From assembly GCF_000002075.1 (NCBI RefSeq), contig NW_004797309.1, positions 2,114,543 through 2,148,031 on the forward strand: a DNA stretch of 33,489 nucleotides. Reading direction: 5' to 3'. Positions 15,890-25,598 of the stretch are shown here, piece by piece. The first letter of the stretch is position 1, and each line of letters begins with the position of its first letter. Under the pieces are notes generated by a model. The model did no database searches. It was given only the letters and a program-made list of their open reading frames with translations, and had not been told where the DNA came from. This DNA is from Aplysia californica (lineage: Eukaryota; Mollusca; Gastropoda; Aplysiida; Aplysiidae). The position numbers and the translations under genes are program-made.

Positions 15890-15989
15890 NNNNNNNNNNN
15901 NNNNNNNNNNNNNNNNNNNNNNNNNNNNNNNNNNNNNNNNNNNNNNNNNNNNNNNNNNNNNNNNNNNNNNNNNNNNNNNNNNNNNNNNN
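15890..15989. other. Assembly gap of 100 N
   Basis: Exactly 100 N, a common placeholder for a gap of unknown size, directly after the satellite array. Sequence resumes at 15990 in unrelated AT-rich DNA. Confidence 0.99.
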
Positions 15990-16093
15990 TATCATATATA
16001 TATTACGAATATTGTGATAGGTGCTTTTCTTTCTTGTAATTTGTATTTTAACCTTAAAAAGTGACTATATTTCAATGAATTCATTTTTTTAAA

Positions 16094-16757
16094 TACAGGA
16101 TGATACAAAAAGGATGAACCGATTTTATGACCCTTTGTTTCAGTTCTCAAGCACCGATATGGAATGGGTCAGATACCATATCAAAGAGGAGTTATCTAAC
16201 TTTTCAGTCAGAAGGAATGAGCCGATTTTATGACACATTGCTTCAGTTGCCAAGCATCATTTGAATGACTATTTGAAAGAGGAGTTATCTAAACTTTAAA
16301 CAGCTGCCATAGGGGGGTGCTTTTTCGCGTCGTTTTTCCTTTGAAGGAAATACCCTTACAGAATAAACCTATCTGAATATGCCCCAAAACTGGCTCTTCA
16401 TATCACTGCAAGCAGATTCACATGACTTCATTTTTCGACAAGTTGGAGCACTGCCCCATTGACATCTGGTCTTTCGAGGTTTTGTAAATCAAAAAGTGCC
16501 CCGGCGATGGATTGGTCGGAAATGGGACCAGAACATCACTGACCTCAGTGTATGTGATTTTTTCTTTTAATGATCTGTAAAAAAATCGCGTTTATATGCC
16601 ATCGGTGCCAACTAACGTTGATGACCTTGAACATCAAATAACAACAGCGATCAACTCAGTGGGCCTTAATATGCTGAAAAGCGTCTGCGATGAATTCTTT
16701 TATCTCACTGATGTTGTCCGTGCTGGTGGTAGTGACTACTTTGAACACTTATTGTAA
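16094..16757 (+). mobile_element. Decayed mariner-type (Tc1/mariner, IS630-like) transposon
   Basis: The 5' side begins TGATACAAAAAGGATGAACC, like the terminal repeats of this group. Downstream, translated pieces match the C-terminal half of a mariner transposase: IFRQVGALPH (usually IFQQDGAPPH) near 16427, GFVNQKVPRRWIGRNG near 16480, VPTNVDDLEHQITTAINSVG near 16605 and VCDEFFYLTDVVRAGG leading to a stop at 16755-16757. The N-terminal half is missing and the rest is frameshifted. The final aspartate region (usually SPDLTPLDFFLW) is degraded to SVYVIF. No 3' terminal repeat was found. Confidence 0.7.
16112..16295 (+). repeat. Tandem duplication within the mariner 5' region
   Basis: A copy at 16112-16200 (GATGAACCGATTTTATGACC through AGAGGAGTTATCTAAC) is followed by a diverged second copy at 16214-16295. 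Confidence 0.6.
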
Positions 16758-17082
16758 GACAGAAAATAAAAGCTGGTGGTGCGAACAATATACCTGTGAC
16801 CTAGTTATAGTTTTTTTTATTGCTTTTCCTTTTTTAAAATATTGCGTAATGAAATTAGGTCACTCTTTTTTATCACCCGCGTTTTGGGTATCGAAACAAG
16901 TTCAAAGACCGTTTTGCAACTAACGGTGAATTTGAAGAAAAAAATCGTTTGGAAAATAATATGCCAGCCGACGATGAACACAGAGTTGGTCACAATATTG
17001 TAAAAACAGATACTCTGTTGCAACACTATAGATTTTACCATGACTTCTTTTTTCACAACTAAATTCGAAATACTGTCCACAG

Positions 17083-17103
17083 GCTGCTGTTGGAGAATCC
17101 ACA
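17083..17103 (+). other. 5' untranslated part of CRP2 exon 2 (after leader acceptor)
   Basis: An acceptor-like TGTCCACAG ends at 17082, and 21 bases of untranslated sequence lead to the ATG. Comparable acceptors stand just upstream of the ATGs of CRP1 (3071 or 3108), CRP3 (22299) and CRP4 (30806 or 30843), which is why a spliced leader exon is inferred for all four. Confidence 0.5.
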
Positions 17104-18001
17104 ATGCAGATGCGACTGTTTGCACTCGTTTCACTGATGGCTGTCTCCTCACTGGCCATGGACGACATTGCGCCATACTGGTGCAGCCCCGTTTGCCAAG
17201 ATTTTATTGCTCTGAGGAACCAATGTGAAGATTCCAGAAATTGCTTTGAAGGAGGCTATAACGAGAATACATACTCCTGTCTCGAAGTGAGAAAGACTTT
17301 AACTAATTTGATTACTTATATAAGTTTGTCAGCTTTATAAACATACTAAACAGCTGTTGCATGAATACAGTTTAAATCCTAAGAATATTGCAATTTTCCC
17401 TTTCAAATCAACGAATTTGGTTGCACCAGAAGGTGGGAAAGTATATGAAATAAGGCCAGTCTAGTCGTCATCATTTATTAGATCAGGATGAATCAGATGG
17501 GAAGTGCATCGATGTGTACGGACTTTTAGCAGAGAAGAATACAGTTTTATGGCACATATATTCGTTGTGATAAGCTTCCTGTATAACTGACACGTGAACT
17601 GTTTGAAGACATGATTGCCACAATACACCCCGGCAAAAGTAGATAAGAGCGTGTTTCACATTTATGGGAGCAATACATGAATCGACATTGAATGGGATTG
17701 TTGGGTTCTTTTTGTTTTTTAGTTTTTTTTAAGTATTTGGGTTGTTGAGGGTTTTTTTGGGTGTTGTTGTTGGGGGGGGGGGGTGTAGTTAACATAAGTA
17801 GCCTATATTTGTACTTAATGTCTATTCTGATTCCCTTTCCAACAGCCTTGCTGGGAAATTGCTGCTCCCTGCCTTCAAGCATGCAGGGACAACATCTACA
17901 TTTTGCTAAGAACCTGTGATGCTCGTTGTTCAACCTATGGGGAGTGTATGGAAGATTGTTTCGCTGAAGAGTTCCAAGCCTACAAACCAGAACTTCCCTG
18001 A
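17104..18001 (+). CDS. CRP2: secreted 12-cysteine protein, two coding exons (17104-17286, 17846-18001)
   Basis: Seen: exon 1 (61 residues) begins MQMRLFALVSLMAVSSLA, a signal peptide with likely cleavage near residue 18-19, and ends at a GTGAGA donor. Exon 2 follows a pyrimidine-rich tract and AACAG and gives 51 residues ending YKPELP, 112 in all. Cysteines are at 27, 31, 41, 47, 59, 63, 70, 74, 85, 89, 95 and 99, the CRP1 pattern except for five rather than three residues between the third and fourth. The 559-base intron is phase 0 inside the C59-x3-C63 pair. ATTAAA at 18045-18050 is the likely polyadenylation signal. A second ATG two codons in (M3) could also start translation; both keep the signal peptide. 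The upstream leader exon and promoter are proposed at 11517-11599. This is the best-defined member of the cluster; its function is not recognised. Confidence 0.9.
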
Positions 18002-18044
18002 AATGAGACAGTTTTCTGAGTTCTTCTCCGAAGGCTTCCTCGCC

Positions 18045-18050
18045 ATTAAA
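18045..18050 (+). terminator. Polyadenylation signal of CRP2
   Basis: ATTAAA 44 bases after the stop codon, with a GT- and T-rich stretch (TTTTTTTGAGTGTTG) following. Confidence 0.6.
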
Positions 18051-18528
18051 TTTTGAATACGAAATGTTTTTTTGAGTGTTGTTTATTTAACAGCAGTCAA
18101 AGCTATTGCGACCGTCTCAGTGTGTATTGCCATTTGTACTGTCCTTCGTGTTCTCTTAGCGGCTGGATCGATAACAACAACAGCAGGCTGGATCGTTGTC
18201 GTGTCAGATGATGCTATTGTAAGTGCCATTTACGTTGTTGCTGCTAGCTTTGTTACTGTGGGGTGCATTTTGTTTTAGCTTCGTGAAGACGTGTTCTTCT
18301 AAACTTCTTTTGCGTACTTTTATTGTGTTTCTGGAATTCTTGTGTAAAAATGTTTCCAATATTGTCTGCCTATTCTGTATCCTCTTGAGCTGCCTTGGAC
18401 ATAAACCCATCCCCAGTCTCCTTGTATAAGTACCATAGATCTTAGCATCTAAAGAACAGTTAGAGATAAATCGATGGAGAGCAATATATAATACCCAACC
18501 AACACACAGGCATTCAAAGTTGTCCAAT
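18051..18528. other. No gene seen downstream of CRP2
   Basis: Unique-looking sequence. Open frames on both strands here have no recognisable features and no consistent splice context. Confidence 0.5.
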
Positions 18529-19034
18529 GGGGGCTCTTGTGGCCAAGAGATTAAGGTGTTCGCCTCTCATTCAATAGGTCTCGGTTTCGAATCCGGATAT
18601 CGACGGACATTTATTTTCGTCTCTAAATTGTCTCTGTTCGCCTCCTTTCCTGCTCTCAAGCAACGTTCTGTCGTCTGCTTTCGTCTCCACTTTCTGTCCC
18701 CAACCCCTCACCTCCTTTGCTCCCTCCTCTGGGCTCCCGACTCTTCCCTCAGCCTTTCTATTACTACTCCTTAACTCCTTCTTATTGCTGTCTTTAAGCC
18801 ACACCCCTGATCTTACGGTAGGAAATATCTACACCTAGCCTTCTCGGACAAGGGCAAACATTCTCGGAGGTCCTGTGTGCAAGTTGCGCACGTTAAAGAT
18901 CCCTTGGTGGTCCAAAATCGTTAAGAGTAGGCTTCGGCCACCACCCGGGCAAAATTCAAAATTTCCTACCAAATGAAAATGGTGCAAGCGCCGTAAAACA
19001 CTTACCAAAAACAAAAACAAAAACGAAAACAAAC
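18529..19034 (+). mobile_element. SINE-A copy 1, full length about 500 bp
   Basis: tRNA-like head: GGGGGCTCTTGTGGCCAAGA (A box region) and GGTTTCGAATCC (B box, 18583-18594). A pyrimidine-rich middle follows, then the core GCACGTTAAAGATCCCTTGG near 18888, a GGTGCAAGCGCCGTAAAACA end near 18981 and an (AAAAAC)n tail. No clear target duplication was found. Confidence 0.75.
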
Positions 19035-19223
19035 GACGTTCAATTAGGGTTTTCAACCCGGGCATTCTATATCATGGTCCAACTAAATGCCAACTGGTCT
19101 AACGGTACTACCAGAACTGCTCTAGACTGGTACTTATGCAAAAATAAAAATTTGAATTACCATGTCACCAACACAGTTACCATTTCTATACCATCACTAC
19201 CACCAACAACAAAAGTGACCCCC

Positions 19224-19262
19224 CAAAAGACATACAAACAAACAAACAAACAAACAAATGAA
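19224..19262. repeat. (ACAA)n microsatellite
   Basis: CAAA repeat with minor interruptions, outside the SINE tail. Confidence 0.85.
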
Positions 19263-19482
19263 CAAAAAACAAAATATGTTTGTAACCGTCACAGCACTGC
19301 TTTGATTAGCCAAAAGGTAGCAGTGAAAGAAAAAAAAGAGTAGAATGCTGTAAAACAAAACAAAAAAAGAAGAAATATACATCATCAAGTACAATCTAAA
19401 ATAATAACCCTCAATGAATGTCAGACCTGTTATTTCGGACTTTGCTTGCAAAAAGGCAAAGTGCACCAGCTGAACAGGTGGC

Positions 19483-19660
19483 GTCGGTGGCCTTGTGGTT
19501 AGGCTACCAGACTCGCAATCATGAGATTGCGGGTTCGGGGGTTCGAGCCTCAGCTCGGTCCGATGTTGAGACCTTGGGAAAGTCACCTTACACGAATTTT
19601 CCACTTGGCTCGGTCCATTCGAAGATGGACGTTAAACTCAAAGGTCCCGCCTCTTAAATA
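19483..19660 (+). mobile_element. SINE-C-headed element with a different body (copy 3)
   Basis: The head GTGGTTAGGCTACCAGACTC, the B box GGTTCGAGCC and CCTTGGGAAAGTCACCTTAC match the first ~140 bases of SINE-C. Downstream of the CGAATTTTCCACTT stretch the sequence (GATGGACGTTAAACTCAAAG) no longer matches copies 1 and 2. The end is uncertain. Confidence 0.6.
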
Positions 19661-20028
19661 ACCTTACAGTGTTGATAGGGGTGTTGTACCCATACCATTA
19701 TCAGCTTAACGGTAAAGACAAATCCAAATGATTATATGATATTCATATAAATACACGAGTTGAAATAACACCTCTGAGTTTGATAAAGTCACACATTGTT
19801 CCCATGCCATGAGCGTTTAAGTGTTTATAATATAAGCCGAGGTGGATGCTAAGGGCTCTTCAGTGACGATATGAGAAAAGTTTGTTCTAATACGAGTGTT
19901 CACGCCCACACTATGCCACAGTGTGATATTTAACTTTACCTGCTCCTTTAATATCGCCATGCCCGATTCATCAGTTCATGTTAACATCTTTCCTGTAAAT
20001 CAATCAAACACTAACGGAAAATCAGATT

Positions 20029-20214
20029 CATTAGCGGTGGTAATGGTGCAGTGGTTCGCGCCAAGCTTTCGTACTCCGGAGTTCAATTCCTGAGAGGGGA
20101 GAAATTGTGTATCCTTCCCATCCCGGGGTGGCCCTGACACACAGGTTCGGAAGTCTGCCTCTTGAATTAATTGAATGGTGTCGATACGCCATTAAAAATA
20201 CCTACATTTAAAAA
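20029..20214 (+). mobile_element. SINE-D, intact with 11-bp target duplications
   Basis: AAAATCAGATT at 20018-20028 is repeated exactly at 20215-20225. Between them lies a 186-base element with tRNA-like boxes (GGTGCAGTGGTTCGCG; GGAGTTCAATTCC) and an A-rich tail. This is a clean retrotransposition signature. Only one copy is in the window. Confidence 0.75.
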
Positions 20215-20273
20215 AAAATCAGATTGTTTCCTTTTATATCTTGCCAACGAGATTTTCAACTCAATGTTTTTAA

Positions 20274-20304
20274 AATTAATTAATTAATTAATTAATTAAT
20301 TAAT
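20274..20304. repeat. (TTAA)n microsatellite
   Basis: TTAA repeat followed by TTTA variants. Confidence 0.9.
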
Positions 20305-21000
20305 ACATTTATTTATTTACTTATTTAGTGGGGGGTGGTATTAATGTAAACAAACACATCAAAAATAGAGATCACGAACTTTGGTCGAAATCATAGTCTC
20401 CTAAACATTCACATAAATAAGAAGCATCTAAAAGAGGTCAAGAAGTTTAAATATCATGTCAGTATTTTCACTCACAACCTCACAACGGGTTCATAGATAT
20501 TGAAATAGAAATACGACCTTAAAAAGCCAACACCTATCACATTGAACCCATTCAAAACATCTCATCGGACGCAAAGAGACGTCTTATCACTTCAACATTT
20601 ATGCCAAAGTTATGCTACCAGTGCCATACCTGGACATTAAACTAAAACCCATGAAAACAAATTCACTGCGTGCGAGATCAAATGTCCCCGAAAAACTGTA
20701 AACATCGCAAGTTGAGGAGACGGGTTGAGAAATATAGATGTAAGAGCAACCGCTGGCACGGAGTCCCGCCTGCATTTCAAAGTTAAACAGGGAATAAAAC
20801 AGTTTTTTAATAGTCAGTTACTAATGTCCGTAGTCGACCAATCTCGAGAGCCTATAGCACCAAGTATTCAGACTACAAAGAAAGAGGTAAGCCACGCAAA
20901 AAATGGACGGGGAAAAGTCAGGGAACCCTGAGAAACTAGAGTAAACCTCAATAAACTGCATCTCCATTTGACGCTCAGGGGCAATAAAGGATGAAACAGA
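20305..21000. other. No gene seen
   Basis: A-rich sequence with no open frame above background, no splice-supported exons and no recognised repeat. Confidence 0.45.
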
Positions 21001-21064
<64 letters not shown>

Positions 21065-21065
21065 T
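21001..21065. repeat. (ATC)n microsatellite
   Basis: About 20 perfect ATC units. Read on the minus strand it gives a poly-Met frame that is not a gene. Confidence 0.95.
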
Positions 21066-21734
21066 TCATCTTTGCTAATATCATTGTCATTTGAGATAGT
21101 GTCAAGTCGTTACTGATATCATTATAGTTATTAGTGTGTTTGTTTCATCGACATTGAGGATATCGTATACAATCGGCAATAATGTTACTGTTACTGTCAA
21201 CATTTTCCCCGCTAAATTACTTGATAAAAGGCGGATTGTTGGATTGTGTCATACATAGGCCCAAATTCCTTTTTCCATACGTTGTTTCTGGTGTGTGTAA
21301 CCTCATAATGAACGGCTATAGGAAGATTCTATCAACAACAGGATGGTCAGATGACGGCTTATTTATTGTCAGATGATAACGTTATGATATTTCCTAAGCA
21401 CAGGGGTGCTTTGTAATAAATGTCAAGGCAATTCCAACCAATTTTATCAGTCCTTTTCTGCTGAGCACAAATAATAAGCAATGGTGACAATAAGTATGAT
21501 TATCATGCTCGCATCGCACATGTGGCTGATGCTGAGATAGATACTCCTCAACGCCGTGAAAGGACTAGCCCTAAAATGTGTTCTGGTACGTACATCCTTA
21601 AGGCATAGTTATGCTATGTAAACAGACTATTTTCGTAAGATGCCAGGCAAGTTTTGTAAGTGATACAGAAATGTTATTGCACAGGTTGTATGACTGTGAT
21701 TTCATAATATAATATGAGTGTTTGAAAGAAATAT

Positions 21735-21839
21735 TTCTTCTTCTTCTCCTCCTCCTCCTCCTCCTCCTCCTCCTCCTCCTCCTCCTCCTCCTCCTCCTCC
21801 TCCTCCTCCTCCTCCTTCGTCTTCTTCTTCTTCTTCTTC

Positions 21840-21897
<58 letters not shown>

Positions 21898-21914
21898 TTT
21901 TACTATTACTATTT

Positions 21915-21945
<31 letters not shown>

Positions 21946-21955
21946 TATTAGTAGT
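21735..21955. repeat. (TCC)n-(TTC)n-(TTA)n tract
   Basis: About 29 TCC units, a short TTC block, then about 19 TTA units and degenerate ATT/ATC. Poly-Pro, Arg, Leu, Tyr and Ile frames over it are not genes. Confidence 0.95.
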
Positions 21956-22274
21956 ATTATGTTATAATTATCAATATTTTTATTATCATCATAATTATAA
22001 CCGCTATGATTATCAGTATCATTTGATTATGGAGAAAAGGGGCACAGAAAAGAGTTGCCAGCAGAGATAAGTGTAGCACGCGACGAGTGCACTTTGTTAT
22101 GGAGAGGAAACAGAAATAAATGAAGGCAGCACGAGAGACGGGAAAGAGGGCAACTGGCTTAACTGAGCCATTCATCTCTATTCCCTGGACACTTCACACA
22201 AAAAGCCCCCCAAAGTCGTTTGCAAGATAATACTTTTTGTCATATCAATGCCAGGCTAATACCTTCCTTATCTC

Positions 22275-22299
22275 TGCATCCATTACCCGTCGTCCCCAG
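22275..22299 (+). promoter_or_regulatory. 3' splice site upstream of the CRP3 start codon
   Basis: A pyrimidine-rich stretch ending GTCCCCAG at 22299 leaves only 8 bases before the ATG at 22308. The matching leader exon for CRP3 was not found. Confidence 0.45.
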
Positions 22300-22307
22300 C
22301 GTCCACG

Positions 22308-24153
22308 ATGCTAAAACTAGTATTCGTTTTGGTCGTGGCTTTAGTCAGTGTCAAGGTCAGTGCGGACCCCTCTATAGTGCTCTGTATGGACCTGTGCGAG
22401 GACTTTCACGCCCTTCGCCGTGAGTGTCAGAGGGAGAAAAACTGCTTCTACACCGCCAGCTATCCCCACGTCTATCGGAGAAGCTGTCTGGATGTGAGTT
22501 GGGATTTCCGCACGTCTTGTTTTATACAAAGAGGTCAATCTATGTGAAGACCCAAGGTCATCGAGTATTTTCGAAAATAATGCTATACAAAGCTGTTTCA
22601 GAAACGTGATCACAGCTCCACGATTTCACACTGTTTGTCTTACGAACAATTATAAAATGACTATATTGTTCTTTAACTCGGGGGGGGGGGCGGTGTTGTT
22701 GGGTTTGTTTTGTTTTGTTTTTTGGGGGGTGAGCGTTTTGGGTACATGTACATATGAAACAAGAATATGTGTATAAAACATTTAATTTTTATGTTCCTGT
22801 TTTCCGTTCAGTATTACATTTTTCTACCTATCATATTTTGTTAAAATTTTGTCTTATTCTATTCTTGTGTTGGGTTGTAACTGGGGCTAGCCCTCAATTG
22901 GCCCCTTTTTTATAGCTGCTATACTCATCAAGGGGGGGCTCTTGTGGTCTAGAGGTTACGGTGTTCACCTCTCATCCAATAGGTCTCGGGTTCGAAACCT
23001 GATAGCTATAGGGCAAATTTCTTCTGTAAATAAATAATATTTCACCTCCTGTCTTGCTCGCTAACCATGTTCTGTCCCCACCCCCCACCCCCCTTTTTTG
23101 CCACCTCCTCTGGCCTTTTAACTCATTCTGCAGCCTTTCAACTGCTACTCCTAGGCTCCTCCTTACTGCTGTCTTTCAGCCACACCTCCAATCTTAGGGT
23201 TGGATAGAGACAAAAATGTTTCGGATGTCGCGTGTGCAATTTATGCACGTTAAAGATCCCTTGGTTGTCCTAAAATCAATAAGAGTGTGCTTAATTCCTA
23301 CCAAACTGAAAATGCTTGATTACCAAAACTAAACACATGATCATCAAATCCGGTTTCTCCAATATCTTCCCGTTTTGCCTTTTTTCAATTTTTTCTTCAT
23401 ACTTTGCTTCGCTCTAGTCAGGCCTACGTCTGTCTCTCTATACTTGACAAGCTTCCAAAAGTTTACCATTATGCAGTGAAATACTCATTTCAGAAGCGAG
23501 AAAACTCTTTTGCTGAAAAGGTACCAACGCCATGATAGTGTGTTAGATACTATTTTAAAAAAAATTAATACTTCCTTATTAATTGTATGTATTATTATTC
23601 CTATTATAATTTTATATATGTATTTGTGGTTTTTATCTGTCATTTATTTTTCATAAATATTTATATTTATATATACACATATATGGGGGGGGGGTGTCCT
23701 ATGTCATAGTTTTTTCTTCCATCTGACTAACCGAACAAACTGTCCTCTTCAGCACTGAATGACTACATTGTATTACCACATAGAGGCAGTGAACAAAGCT
23801 TTCTGTAGGGAGCGTACCATCTCGTAGAGTACAATTGACGCTGGTATTTATGGGTTCTACTACCTGCATGTAGATTTTCCCTTTTCTGCTTTCGCCGAAG
23901 TATGCCCCCCACCTTCTTTCTTCCTTATACAGATTTTTATGTGAAATTTATTTTAAAACTAACGATAGCTCGTTTCTTCAATACACCGTAGGAATGTTGG
24001 GACCTGACATCACCTTGTGAGCTGTCATGCAAACGACACCTCGGTAGGATACGTCCCATCTGCTCCAGCAAGTGTCACGACTACAGCTGTCTACAGGACT
24101 GCCTCAGGAAAGAGTTCTCTCCGTTGAAACCCCAGTTGCCGGAAATGTTCTAA
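22308..24153 (+). CDS. CRP3: secreted 12-cysteine protein, two coding exons (22308-22493, 23992-24153)
   Basis: Seen: exon 1 (62 residues) starts MLKLVFVLVVALVSVKVSA, a signal peptide very like that of CRP1, and ends at a GTGAGT donor. Exon 2 follows a CCGTAG acceptor and adds 53 residues ending LKPQLPEMF, 115 in all. Cysteines are at 26, 30, 40, 46, 60, 64, 71, 75, 86, 90, 95 and 99. The 1498-base intron is phase 0 and splits the fifth and sixth cysteines. It holds a GT-rich tract and a SINE-A copy with flanking duplications. The mature part is rich in arginine and lysine (HALRREC, CKRHLGRIR). The nearest polyadenylation-like signal is ATTAAA at 24436-24441, about 280 bases past the stop, which is not secure. 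No TATA and leader pair like those of CRP2 and CRP4 was found upstream. It is closest to CRP2 in the WD/WE, SPC/APC and KP-LP positions. Confidence 0.88.
22932..23340 (+). mobile_element. SINE-A copy 2, inside the CRP3 intron
   Basis: Same head as copy 1 (GGCTCTTGTGGTCTAGAGG; B box GGTTCGAAACC at 22989-22999) and same core GCACGTTAAAGATCCCTTGG near 23246. The tail is shorter. TCATCAA flanks it at 22925-22931 and 23341-23347, a likely 7-bp target duplication. Confidence 0.72.
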
Positions 24154-24435
24154 TTACACTTGACATGGCTGTTTACATTGCCTCGATGTTCCTACAACAC
24201 TTCCCGTGACCCAAGCAATCGATGTATGGCTATACATGTATTGCAGTGCGCACTCTAAGTAGGAAGAACTAAAAGGTGTTATGTTCCTTTAGAACATGTT
24301 GCTTTGATGAAAGGAAGGCAAATAGTATGTGTTAGAATCTCGTTCCGGATCCTCAGAAAATTCAAAGAAGTTGGGACGATGAACTACCCAGTCCCAGAAC
24401 CCTCGTGAACTTCGAAAAAGGGACTCTTACTCTTT

Positions 24436-24441
24436 ATTAAA
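24436..24441 (+). terminator. Possible polyadenylation signal of CRP3
   Basis: ATTAAA, 283 bases past the stop. No closer canonical signal was seen, so CRP3 may use a variant signal nearer the stop. Confidence 0.3.
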
Positions 24442-25527
24442 TTATACTCCACAGAACTAGTTCGTTCATAGGGATTGCAATCTCTTTCTCATTGTGTCAG
24501 CTGAACATTTTAGAAGAGGAGAATAAGTATTTTGTATAAACTCGGCGAAAACCGTGAACGTTAGGCCAGAAAAGCGTTATTGGTTTTGTTTACCTCTAAC
24601 TTTAACAGATGAGTTGTATGTTGACAATTAACGAAGAGGATCGAAACGTAAGAGGCGGCAATATTTAAGTCGAAAAAGGGGGAACGTCAAATTTCAGGAA
24701 ACAAGTCATTGCCGTCAATTTGATAGAAATTCTGAGTAAAAGATGATCCTTACTTACTATCAATAAGAAAATATAACTGGTGGCGTCTTATTATTTATGC
24801 CCCGTGTTTCGTTTGGGTTTTCCCCAACAGAGTTTAATTGAAAAGAGGGGGGTGGGGGGGGGATTTAATTCCTTGTGTTTGTAAAATGGAAATCGTAACG
24901 GTGGCGTTTATAATGGAATGAGTAAATCAGTTGACCAATAGCAACAAACACTGAACTGGTTACGTTCATTAGCAATTCCTGAATAATATAAAATGGAGAT
25001 GTGAGGAATTAGGAGGCCTCCAATTCAGAAAGCCAGTTTTTTGTTTCTTACTTAAAAGCTCAATATAATTTTATTCTGCTCAGTCAATCTTAAATAAATG
25101 TGTTTTCAAAGTGCCATTTTCTGTAACGCTTTGTTCATTGTGTTCAGCTTCGACATTGGTTCTCGGTAGTAATATGCACCTTGGACTCAAGTCAGTTGTT
25201 CAAGAACGCTTCACAATTGCCTTGTTTTACAGTTATTAAACCTTCCATTTTCTGACCTCTGAAAATTTGGTTTCATCTAATTCTAAACGACTCAAAGAAA
25301 TCGGATTCATAGCATATGACAATGTGACGGTGACATTTCCACTTTTATATTATTTTTTAAATTGCATTTTTTAAAGTTTGCATGGCTTTTAATAACAATG
25401 TATGTCGCTTTGAAATGATATTCCGTTGAACTTTTCCTTATCCCTGACATGTTCATTCTTACTGTGAAATCAAGCTCTGAAAGTTGCTCTGTACGTAGTT
25501 GGTATCCTTTTATTTGTTGTGAATACA
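24442..25527. other. Intergenic after CRP3, no gene seen
   Basis: A TATAAAA at 24987-24993 stands alone: there is no CAGCTC at +41 and no donor or coding exon after it. A G run lies at 24851-24859. Confidence 0.45.
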
Positions 25528-25552
25528 AACAAACACACACATACGCACACAC

Positions 25553-25596
<44 letters not shown>
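25528..25596. repeat. (AC)n microsatellite
   Basis: CA repeat with a pure core at about 25558-25595. Confidence 0.95.

Positions 25597-25598
<2 letters not shown>

Larger units (their letters stand above)
21066..22299. other. Region upstream of CRP3, no promoter recognised
   Basis: Apart from the trinucleotide tract at 21735-21955, nothing was recognised. The TATA-41-CAGCTC arrangement of CRP2 and CRP4 was looked for and not found here. Confidence 0.45.

Noticed and set aside
16690-16923. Open frame with a signal-peptide-like start and WWC-x4-C, resembling a fifth CRP exon 1
   Set aside because: It is the shadow of the mariner transposase C terminus in another frame. After the first two cysteines it shows no further CRP pattern and no suitable donor.
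18529-18600. tRNA gene
   Set aside because: The A and B boxes are present but no cloverleaf closes, and the same head recurs on repeats, so it is a SINE head. The same applies at 22932, 33327, 19483, 30319 and 20029.
21598-21967. Poly-Arg, poly-Pro/Tyr and poly-Leu/Ile frames
   Set aside because: Trinucleotide repeat translation with no unique sequence.
24987-25050. Promoter of an additional CRP gene
   Set aside because: The TATAAAA has no CAGCTC at the shared spacing, no donor and no coding exon before the CRP4 promoter.
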